Assembly (NCBI RefSeq): GCF_001190945.1
Contig: NZ_CP011112.1
Location: forward strand, 1,054,001-1,118,000
Source: Luteipulveratus mongoliensis
Lineage (GTDB): Bacteria > Actinomycetota > Actinomycetes > Actinomycetales > Dermatophilaceae
Direction of reading: 5' to 3'
DNA: 64,000 bases
Both the position numbers and the translations under genes were made by a program. Shown piece by piece: positions 57,753-64,000 of this stretch. Positions within the stretch are counted from its first letter, which is position 1. Every line of letters begins with the position of its first letter. The notes beneath the pieces were generated by a model. It made no database searches and was not told the DNA's origin. It worked only from the letters and a program-made list of their open reading frames with translations.

Positions 57753-58988
57753 GTGAGTCACGACGGCCAGCCCCGCAGCGGTACGCCGGTGCTGCGTCGC
57801 ATCAACACGGCTGCGGTTCTCGAGGTCGCACGGGGTGCGGCGCCTCGGGCCCTGCGCATCGCCGAGCTCGCCAAGCTGACCGGCCTGACCCGTCCGACGG
57901 TGGCCAACGCGGTGGAGGCTCTGCGCGACACCGGGTGGGTCGTCCAGCGGGAGCCTGACCTCGGCGCGCCGGCCATGGGCCGTCCGGCTCTGCGCTACGC
58001 CCTCAACCCGCGGGCCGCCTTCGTCCTCGGGATCGACATCGGCCCGCACGCCGTCGCCGCGTGCGTCGCTGATGTCACCGGACAGCGGTGCGCGCTCGAA
58101 CGCCGCACGGTCCCGACCGCCAAGCCGCTCGACGCCACGGTGCTGCTGCAGGTGATCGACGAGGCGACGTCCGCGGCGGTCGAAGCCGCAGGCGTACGCC
58201 CGGGAGACATCTCCGGCATCGTCGCCGCCAGCCCGGGGATCGTGGACTCACCTCGGGGCACGGTGCGTATCGCGCCGAGCGTGCCGGGTTGGCCGGATCT
58301 GCCGTTCTTGTCGTGGCTCAGCTCCAAGTACCCGTGCCCGGCGGTCGTCGAGAACGATGCGAACGCCGCTGCCATCGAGATCGCGGCCGGTCGTGAGGCT
58401 GTCGGCGAGACGATCCTGGCGCTGCAGTGGGGGACCAGGTTGGGCGCGGGCCTGATCATCGAGGGCAGGTTGCATCGCGGTCGGTCCTTCGCGGCCGGCG
58501 AGATCGGCTTCATCGCACCATCGGACAGCCCATCGGACACCCCGTTGGACAGCACGGCCTCCGGACCGCTCGAGCAGTCCATCGGTGCCGACGGCATCGT
58601 CCAGCGTGCCGAGGACGCGGCGCGTCGGTCACCGAACTCCCACCTGGCGGCCGCGCTGCGCGCCGCAGATCCGGACCGTCGGGCGGTGGCGGTGTTCGAC
58701 GCCGCCGGCCGGGACCCGGTCGCGGCAGCCGTCGTTCAGGAGGTGGCCCAACAGCTGGCGCGAGCGATTGCGCCGGTCGTGCTCGCGCTGGATCCTGATG
58801 TCGTGGTCATCGGGGGCGGCGTGGCTCGCGCCGGCTCCCCCTTGACCGATGCGGTCTCGTCCGAGCTGAGTCAGCGGGTGCTCTCTGCACCGGCCGTCGA
58901 GGTTTCGTCGTTGGTCGAGGATGCGGTGGTGGCCGGCGCGGTTCGGCTTGCGCTGCAAGAGGTTTGGCGTCGGCGGATGGCCCTCTAG
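57753..58988 (+). CDS. ROK-family transcriptional regulator
   Basis: The 411-residue protein has an N-terminal MarR-like HTH (IAELAKLTGLTRPTVANAVEALRDTGWV, residues ~25-60) and a ROK/sugar-kinase fold (FVLGIDIGPHAVAACVADVTG, ASPGIVDSPRGTVRIAPSVPGW, VENDANAAAIEIAAG). The usual ROK kinase zinc cluster CxCGxxGC is not seen, which suggests a sensor and not a sugar kinase. GGAGGA lies seven bases before the GTG at 57753. It probably controls the divergent GH89 gene in response to GlcNAc or a derivative. Confidence 0.85.
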   Translation: MSHDGQPRSGTPVLRRINTAAVLEVARGAAPRALRIAELAKLTGLTRPTVANAVEALRDTGWVVQREPDLGAPAMGRPALRYALNPRAAFVLGIDIGPHAVAACVADVTGQRCALERRTVPTAKPLDATVLLQVIDEATSAAVEAAGVRPGDISGIVAASPGIVDSPRGTVRIAPSVPGWPDLPFLSWLSSKYPCPAVVENDANAAAIEIAAGREAVGETILALQWGTRLGAGLIIEGRLHRGRSFAAGEIGFIAPSDSPSDTPLDSTASGPLEQSIGADGIVQRAEDAARRSPNSHLAAALRAADPDRRAVAVFDAAGRDPVAAAVVQEVAQQLARAIAPVVLALDPDVVVIGGGVARAGSPLTDAVSSELSQRVLSAPAVEVSSLVEDAVVAGAVRLALQEVWRRRMAL

Positions 58989-59029
58989 CGGCCACCGGCC
59001 TATGCCCTTTCTTGGGGCGCCCATGACCC

Positions 59030-59048
59030 TGAGGTAAGGTTCCCCTTA
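59030..59048. promoter_or_regulatory. DtxR/IdeR-type iron box
   Basis: TGAGGTAAGGTTCCCCTTA matches the 19-base consensus TTAGGTTAGGCTAACCTAA at 13 positions and contains GTAAGG-N4-CCTTAC. It stands 27 bases before the penicillin-acylase-family start, the right place for iron repression. Confidence 0.6.
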
Positions 59049-59074
59049 CTTTCTGACCGCATGGAGGCCCCGCG

Positions 59075-61201
59075 GTGACCGCAGACCCACGCAACGCGCC
59101 AGGCCGCGAGGCGCATGACCAAGGCACCGACCCGTCGTACGACGTCTATCGCGACGCGTACGGCATCCCCCATCTGCGCGCGGCCAACCTGCATGACCTC
59201 AGCTATGCCCAGGGCTATGAGACCGCGCGTGACCGCGCGTGGCACCTGGAGCTGGACCGGCTGCGTGGCGAGGGCCGGGTCGCGTCGGTGCTGGGGGCCC
59301 AGGCGTTGTCGTGGGACACGTTCGCGGTGCAGGCCCAGCTTGACGAGATCGGGCAGCGTGCCTTTGCGCGGCTCTCGCGGCAGACGCGCCACTGGGTGAC
59401 GGCCTACGTCGACGGCGTCAATGCAGCCTTCGACGACGGCATCACCGCGCAAGAGCTGGATGATGTCGATGTCCGGCCGGGCCACTGGTCGCCATGGACG
59501 CCGCTGACGGTCTTCCTCGTGCATCACGTGCTGTTCGGTTCCTACCCGTCGAAGCTGTGGCGCCAGCACGTCACGGATGCGCTCGGTGCGGAGGCCCTCG
59601 ACGTGCTGCGGATGGAGGCTGTGCCGGCGTCCGGTAGCAACGCCTTCGTCGTCGGATCAGCAAGAACTGCAACAGGATTCGCGCTCATCGCCGGTGACCC
59701 CCACCGCGCCTTCGAGGCTCCCAACGTCTATGCCCAGGTCCATCTCGCGTGCCCTGAGTTCGACGTGGTCGGGCTGGCGTTCCCCGGGGTCCCCGGGATC
59801 CAGCACTTCGGGCACGCGGGCTCGGTCGCGTGGGCCGTGACCAATGCGATGGCGGACTACCAGGACCTGTACGCCGAGCGGCTGAGTCGTCGTGACGGCG
59901 AGGTGTGGGCGGTCGGCCCGTCGGGTGAGGAACCTGTCTCGCGCACCGTCGTCCGTGTCGCCGTGCACGACAGCGAGCCGGTCGAGGTCGAGGTCCTGGT
60001 CACCGAGCGTGGGCCCGTCATCATCGGCGGACCGGACGACGACGTCGCCATGAGTCTGCGCACCCCCGCCTGGGTGGACGGCGATCTGGGCTTCGAGACG
60101 CTGCTGCCGCTGCTGGGTGCGCGGTCGGTGGCCGACGTCGAAGCAGCGTTCGTGCACTGGGTCGAGCCGGTCAACAACCTCGTCATCGCGGATCGCTCGG
60201 GCGTCGCCGTGCGCCGGGTGGTCGGGCGGGTGCCGGTCGGCGCCCCGGAGGATCGCGTCCTGCCGCTGAATCCCACTGATGCACAAGCGTATTGGGACTC
60301 CTGTCTCGAGGATCTGCCGCTGGCGAAAGTGGCCCCTGAGGCGCACCTGGTGACGGCGAACGAGAGGGCCGATGCGTCGTACGACACCATCAGCGCCGAG
60401 TTCGCGCCGCCCTTCAGGGCGGATCGGCTGAACGCCCTGCTCGACGGCCGCACCGATCTGACGGTGACCGACGCGGCCGCGGTCCTGGTGGATACCGAGC
60501 AGAACGCCGGTCGCGCACTGCTGGCGTTCCTGGCCGAGCTCGACGGACTCGACGCGGCGGCCGTTGCGCTCCGCGACCGGCTGCTCGGGTGGAACCGGCG
60601 GATGGATGCTGGGAGCGAGGACGCCGGACTTTACGGAGCGGTGCGGGCCGCGTTCATCGATCGCATCTGTGCGAGCCCGGATCTCGTTCAGCTCCAAGGC
60701 CCTTCGCCGTACGGCGACTTGTACGACGGCTGGTTCGTGCTCGGGTCGCGCGTCGCGACCGCGCTGCCGCAGCTGCTGGCCGCGGGCCGACCATTCGGCC
60801 TCGACCTGGCGTTCCTGGCCCGTGCGGCGCTCGAGGAGGTGGCAGCCGCTCCGGCGCCCGGCGCGTGGGGTGAACGACATCGCTTCCACCCGGTGCACGG
60901 TCTCGAACAGCTCGGTCTCGTCCAGGTCGACCTCGGTGTGACCGGAGCGCCGATCTCGGGGGACTCCGACTGCGTGGCCTCGTCGGCATGGGCGCCGGGC
61001 ACGGACGCCTGCACTCGTGGCCCGGTGGCTCGCTACGTCTGGGACCTGGCCGACCGTGACCAGAGTCTGTGGGCGGTGCCGCTCGGCGCATCCGGAGACG
61101 CCGAAAGCCCGCACCATCACGACCAGTTCGAGCCGTGGTCGACCGGACAGCTCGTGCCCGTCATCACCGACTGGGCCATCCTTGAGGAGAAGTACGCGTG
61201 A
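59075..61201 (+). CDS. penicillin acylase family Ntn-hydrolase
   Basis: The 708-residue protein belongs to the penicillin/aculeacin/AHL-acylase family. An alpha-like N-terminal part (YDVYRDAYGIPHLRAANLHDLSYAQGYETARDRAWHLELDR) precedes the autoprocessing Ser, S188 in ASGSNAFVVG, which becomes the N-terminal nucleophile of the beta subunit; the GDPHRAFEAPNVYAQVHL motif follows. There is no clear signal peptide, unusual for the family. Start GTG at 59075. An iron box precedes it and the next gene is an IucB/MbtK-like acyltransferase, so maturation or hydrolysis of a siderophore is more likely than beta-lactam cleavage; PvdQ is a precedent. Confidence 0.85.
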   Translation: MTADPRNAPGREAHDQGTDPSYDVYRDAYGIPHLRAANLHDLSYAQGYETARDRAWHLELDRLRGEGRVASVLGAQALSWDTFAVQAQLDEIGQRAFARLSRQTRHWVTAYVDGVNAAFDDGITAQELDDVDVRPGHWSPWTPLTVFLVHHVLFGSYPSKLWRQHVTDALGAEALDVLRMEAVPASGSNAFVVGSARTATGFALIAGDPHRAFEAPNVYAQVHLACPEFDVVGLAFPGVPGIQHFGHAGSVAWAVTNAMADYQDLYAERLSRRDGEVWAVGPSGEEPVSRTVVRVAVHDSEPVEVEVLVTERGPVIIGGPDDDVAMSLRTPAWVDGDLGFETLLPLLGARSVADVEAAFVHWVEPVNNLVIADRSGVAVRRVVGRVPVGAPEDRVLPLNPTDAQAYWDSCLEDLPLAKVAPEAHLVTANERADASYDTISAEFAPPFRADRLNALLDGRTDLTVTDAAAVLVDTEQNAGRALLAFLAELDGLDAAAVALRDRLLGWNRRMDAGSEDAGLYGAVRAAFIDRICASPDLVQLQGPSPYGDLYDGWFVLGSRVATALPQLLAAGRPFGLDLAFLARAALEEVAAAPAPGAWGERHRFHPVHGLEQLGLVQVDLGVTGAPISGDSDCVASSAWAPGTDACTRGPVARYVWDLADRDQSLWAVPLGASGDAESPHHHDQFEPWSTGQLVPVITDWAILEEKYA

Positions 61202-61746
61202 CAACACCGCCCGCCATCACGATGCGTCCCGTCGACCCGGAGCAGGACGCCGCGACGATCCACTCCTGGACATCGCAGGAGCGCGCCGCTTTCTGGGGGA
61301 TGCTCGAGCGCCCGGTCGATGAGGTGCGCGACATCTACGCCTATATCGATGAGCAGCCTCACCTCGCGGCCTACCTCGTCCATGCCGACGACGAGCCGCT
61401 GGCGCTCTTCCAGACCTACGACCCGCAGGTCGACGAGATCGGACAGTTCTACGACCGCCGTCCCGGTGATGTCGGGATCCACCTGCTGATCGGGCCGGGG
61501 CATCGGCCGTCTGGTGCGACTGCCGCGATGACCGCATTCCTGGCCGGCTGGGTGTGGTCGGACCCGGCCCACCAGCGGATCGTCTTCGAGCCGGACGTGC
61601 GCAACGACAAGAGCGTCGCGTTCCTGGGGCGAGTCGGTGCCGAGCTCGGCCCGGAGGTCCAGCTGGCCGAGAAGGTCGCCCAGTTCGGATTCCTCACCCG
61701 CGACGCGTGGTTCGCCCGTCAGAAGCCGAGGGCAGCTCGCGCCTGA
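61198..61746 (+). CDS. siderophore-type acyltransferase (IucB/MbtK/AlcB-like GNAT)
   Basis: The 182-residue protein shows the acetyltransferase pattern of siderophore biosynthesis: ITMRPVDPEQDAATIHSWTSQERAAFWGM, LFQTYDPQVDEIGQFYDRRPGDVGIHLLIGP and RIVFEPDVRNDKSVAFLGRVG, close to the RhbD/IucB/MbtK acyltransferase domain, which acylates hydroxylysine or a related amine. It is coupled to the acylase by a four-base overlap. The substrate is an inference; no other siderophore gene lies in the window. Its last 28 bases overlap the convergent metallo-hydrolase. Confidence 0.8.
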   Translation: MTTPPAITMRPVDPEQDAATIHSWTSQERAAFWGMLERPVDEVRDIYAYIDEQPHLAAYLVHADDEPLALFQTYDPQVDEIGQFYDRRPGDVGIHLLIGPGHRPSGATAAMTAFLAGWVWSDPAHQRIVFEPDVRNDKSVAFLGRVGAELGPEVQLAEKVAQFGFLTRDAWFARQKPRAARA

Positions 61747-62432
61747 GCGAGCGTGCGGGGAGAGTCGTGGGCGTCGACGTACCACTCGTGCTGCTCTTCG
61801 AGGAGGCCGAGCAGCATCGGCACGTCGGCGGTGTCGTCGGGGGAGCGCAGGTGCAGAGGCGGCGGATAGAAGCAGTCGCCCAGCAGCGCGACACGTGACT
61901 CGGGATCGATGACGATCGAGGAGTCGGGTGCGTGCTGACCACCAACGTGCCGGACCTGGACCCCGGTGGGCAGCTCCAGCGAGGTGTCGAAGGTGCGGTG
62001 GGGCGGCAGTACGCGCAGCTTGCTCCAGTCGTCGACCGCGCGGGCCCGTGCCGCAAAGCTGGCGCTCAAGCGAGGGTTCTCCGCCACCTGCTCGCGGAGG
62101 TACGCCGCACTCCACGGCCGACGCGCCTCACCTTCGAGAATCGTTGTGGCAGAAGCGTGTCCGATGATCTCGACGCCGTCCCAGGCGCACGCTCCCCAGG
62201 TGTGGTCCCAGTGGTGATGCGTGTAGACCAGCCAGCGCGGCGATGGGAGCCCGGCCGCACGGAGGGCGCGCTGCACCTCGCGAGCAAGTGCAGGGCTGTG
62301 GCCGGCGTCGACGACGACCGACCCACGCTCATCGGCAATGACGGCGACGGATCCACGGACGGCGTCCGGATCGGGGTCGTGTGGATACAGCCAGACCCGC
62401 CCCGCGAGGTGCTGCAGCTCAACGGTCGGCAT
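61719..62432 (-). CDS. MBL-fold metallo-hydrolase
   Basis: The 237-residue protein carries the metallo-beta-lactamase fold: VVDAGHSPAL, THHHWDHTWG (H72-x-H74-x-D76-H77), and the Asp of LLGDCFYPP. The start overlaps the ArsC stop by 14 bases on the same strand, so it is the third gene of that operon. Hydrolytic or glyoxalase II-like activity is plausible; a link to arsenic is from context only. Confidence 0.85.
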   Translation of the reverse strand: MPTVELQHLAGRVWLYPHDPDPDAVRGSVAVIADERGSVVVDAGHSPALAREVQRALRAAGLPSPRWLVYTHHHWDHTWGACAWDGVEIIGHASATTILEGEARRPWSAAYLREQVAENPRLSASFAARARAVDDWSKLRVLPPHRTFDTSLELPTGVQVRHVGGQHAPDSSIVIDPESRVALLGDCFYPPPLHLRSPDDTADVPMLLGLLEEQHEWYVDAHDSPRTLAQARAALGF

Positions 62433-62829
62433 TGAGCAGCTCAGCCATCAGGGTCTCGACACGGCGACGGATCTCGTCCCGGATCGGACGCACGGCCTCG
62501 ACTCCCTTGCCAGCTGGGTCATCGAGCACCCAGTCCTCGTAGCGTTTGCCCGGATAGAACGGGCAGGTGTCCCCGCAGCCCATCGTGATGACCACGTCGC
62601 TGTCCTGAACGGCCTGTGGTGTCAACACTTTCGGCGTCTCCGCCGTGATGTCGATGCCGACCTCACGCATCGCCTCGACGGCCGCCGGGTTGACCTGATC
62701 AGCCGGCTCGGAGCCCGCCGATCGCACCTCGAGCGCGCCGGCGGACAGGTGCTGCAGGAACGCCGCGGCCATCTGCGACCGACCGGCGTTGTGCACGCAC
62801 ACGAAGAGGACGGAAGGCATGTCGCTCAT
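62419..62829 (-). CDS. arsC: arsenate reductase ArsC (low-molecular-weight phosphatase type)
   Basis: The 136-residue protein has the P-loop CVHNAGRS with nucleophile C11, the second-site region MGCGDTCPFYPG with two further Cys, and EDWVLDDPAG with the acid Asp. It reduces arsenate to arsenite, in actinobacteria with mycothiol and mycoredoxin or with thioredoxin. GGAG precedes the ATG at 62829. It starts 10 bases after the flavoprotein stop. Confidence 0.88.
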   Translation of the reverse strand: MSDMPSVLFVCVHNAGRSQMAAAFLQHLSAGALEVRSAGSEPADQVNPAAVEAMREVGIDITAETPKVLTPQAVQDSDVVITMGCGDTCPFYPGKRYEDWVLDDPAGKGVEAVRPIRDEIRRRVETLMAELLNADR

Positions 62830-62839
62830 TGTCTCCTGG

Positions 62840-64000
62840 TCAGGGGCGGCCGAGCCCGAGAGCCACCGGTTGCGGACCGGCGGTCGGAGCGCAGCAGCCG
62901 CCATCACCGGACTCGGCGGCATCGAACAGGCCGGCGCCCCCGCAGACGCCCGTGTCGGGCAGCGTCAGCTCGACCTTCTGCGCCGACTCGAGGTCTCCGG
63001 CTAACGCGGCCGCGATCGAGCGCACCTGCTCGAACCCGGTCATCGCCAGGAACGTCGGCGCGCGCCCGTAGCTCTTCATGCCGGCCAGGTAGAGATCACC
63101 CTCGGGCTGCGCGAGAACGTCGTACCCGTGCGGTGTCACGCTGCCGCAGGAATGCAGGTTGGGGTCGATCTCGGCGGCCAGTCGCGGTGGCGCCTGCAGC
63201 CGTGCGTCGAGGTCGAGCCGCACCTCCGACAGGAATGACAGGTCCGGCCGATAGCCCGTCACGCAGACCACCTGATCGAGTCCCTCGATGGTCTGCCCTG
63301 CTGTGCCGATCAGCCGATACGACGGCCCGGTGGCCTCGATGGCAGCAGTCCGGAAGCCGGTGACGACCTCGATCCGACCGGCTGCGACCGCGTCCCTCAC
63401 GCGGGTGCCGAGCGCGCCTCGCGCGGGCAGCTCGTCCGCGTCACCGCCGCCGTACGACGCTCCCACCTCTCCCCGCCGCAGCACCCAGACGACACGGGAC
63501 TGGTCGGCGTACAGCGGGCCGTCGACGAGGGCGAGCAGCGACGTCAGCGCGGACGCACCCGAACCCACGACGGCCGTCGCGCGACCGGCGTACCGATCGT
63601 GATCGTTGGCCGGGTCAGGGACGCCGTAGGTGATGACGTCCGGGTGGATGCTCTCGCCTGACACCGGATATCCCTCAGCGCCAAGGGGATTCGGACGCCC
63701 GAGCGTTCCGCTGGCATCGATGACCGCGCGACCCTCGATCCGCTCGATCGCGCCATCGGCGCCCTGCACGTGGACGACGAACGGCAGATCCTCGCGGCCG
63801 GAGTCGACGATGAGGTCGCGGTCCTGGCGGGCCACGCCGACCACGGTCGCGTTCGTGACGATTCGCTCGCCGAGCTCTGCAGCGAGCGGCGCGAGATAGC
63901 GCTCGACCCACTCGACCCCTGTCGGGTAGGCGTCGCCGGCCGGTCGGGTCCAGCCCGTCGGAGCGAGCAGCTTTTCAGCGGCGGGAGACACCAGTTCGGA
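62840..64000 (-). CDS. ArsO-like flavoprotein monooxygenase, N-terminus cut off by window edge
   Basis: The frame is open to the right edge (387 codons visible). A Rossmann motif AVVGSGASALTSLLAL lies in the middle and CVTGYRPDLSFL and DLYLAGMKSYGRAPTFL are the C-terminal flavoprotein motifs; the N-terminal FAD-binding GxGxxG lies outside the window. The end is Cys-rich (TGVCGGAGLFD, GDGGCCAPT), a plausible metalloid-binding tail. With ArsC it fits actinobacterial arsenic operons that carry ArsO. The GTG at 63991 is an internal start of the open frame and not trusted. Confidence 0.75.
   Translation of the reverse strand, partial: SELVSPAAEKLLAPTGWTRPAGDAYPTGVEWVERYLAPLAAELGERIVTNATVVGVARQDRDLIVDSGREDLPFVVHVQGADGAIERIEGRAVIDASGTLGRPNPLGAEGYPVSGESIHPDVITYGVPDPANDHDRYAGRATAVVGSGASALTSLLALVDGPLYADQSRVVWVLRRGEVGASYGGGDADELPARGALGTRVRDAVAAGRIEVVTGFRTAAIEATGPSYRLIGTAGQTIEGLDQVVCVTGYRPDLSFLSEVRLDLDARLQAPPRLAAEIDPNLHSCGSVTPHGYDVLAQPEGDLYLAGMKSYGRAPTFLAMTGFEQVRSIAAALAGDLESAQKVELTLPDTGVCGGAGLFDAAESGDGGCCAPTAGPQPVALGLGRP

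Noticed and set aside
59030-59048. Terminator hairpin of the ROK gene instead of iron box
   Set aside because: The stem would be only six base pairs with a four-base loop; the match to the DtxR consensus and the promoter position favour an operator, although a dual role is possible.

Overview
The window is GC-rich chromosomal DNA from an actinobacterium. Supporting signs are strong GC bias at third codon positions, GTG starts, many ATGA start/stop overlaps, actinobacterial -10 hexamers placed 6-7 bases before start codons (leaderless genes), a mycobacterial-type SOS box, a DtxR/IdeR-like iron box and families such as TIGR03084, DUF222-HNH and an ArsC of the kind that works with mycothiol in relatives. 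The dispersed palindromic repeat with ends TGGTCGAGTAG and CGTATCGAGACC suggests Dermacoccaceae/Intrasporangiaceae or Nocardioidaceae, but genus cannot be fixed by eye. I see no rRNA, tRNA, CRISPR, phage or IS transposase.

Layout. 0-13 kb is mixed housekeeping and accessory content: a cut-off substrate-binding/VWA-type protein, a glycerophosphodiesterase, an inositol-phosphotransfer/PAP2 membrane enzyme, a serine hydrolase divergent from a TetR gene, an MpaB/DUF2236 oxygenase divergent from a second TetR gene, a thioesterase, a PIG-L deacetylase, an AraC-VOC pair and an ABC-2 exporter. 13-24 kb holds a repeat-built secreted protein, a nucleotidyltransferase, small enzymes, a DUF222-HNH gene preceded by DnaA-box-like sites and an SOS box, a GNAT/aldehyde dehydrogenase pair, a divergent DUF899/glutathione peroxidase pair, and a cupin/VIT pair. 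24-29 kb holds a DUF5819-HTTM pair, an FAD oxidoreductase overlapping its tail, a 2OG-oxygenase-like protein and a secreted HExxHxxGxxH metalloprotease.

29-40.7 kb is one long plus-strand catabolic operon: TIGR03084 protein, AtuA-like, carboxyltransferase, biotin carboxylase, acyl-CoA dehydrogenase, enoyl-CoA hydratase, SDR, TetR, acyl-CoA synthetase. Family by family it matches the Pseudomonas atu (acyclic terpene) cluster and the mycobacterial accA2/accD2 cluster. A TetR-type palindrome lies 56 bases before its first start, and dispersed repeats have entered the operon, including the coding sequence of two subunits.

40.7-54.5 kb has a Ser/Thr kinase with a DUF6777 sensor, a Gfo/Idh oxidoreductase, a MerR regulator fused to sliding-clamp (DnaN-like) domains and coupled to an MFS exporter, a NarL-type regulator, and a minus-strand module (VanY-type peptidase, PAP2 phosphatase, OmpR regulator, kinase) bounded on both sides by dispersed repeats; beyond it are a DUF418 protein and a NarL-type kinase. 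54.5-64 kb has a GH89 alpha-N-acetylglucosaminidase divergent from a ROK regulator, an iron-box-preceded penicillin-acylase-family hydrolase coupled to an IucB/MbtK-like acyltransferase (probable siderophore function), and an arsenic-type operon (flavoprotein, ArsC, metallo-hydrolase) cut by the right edge.
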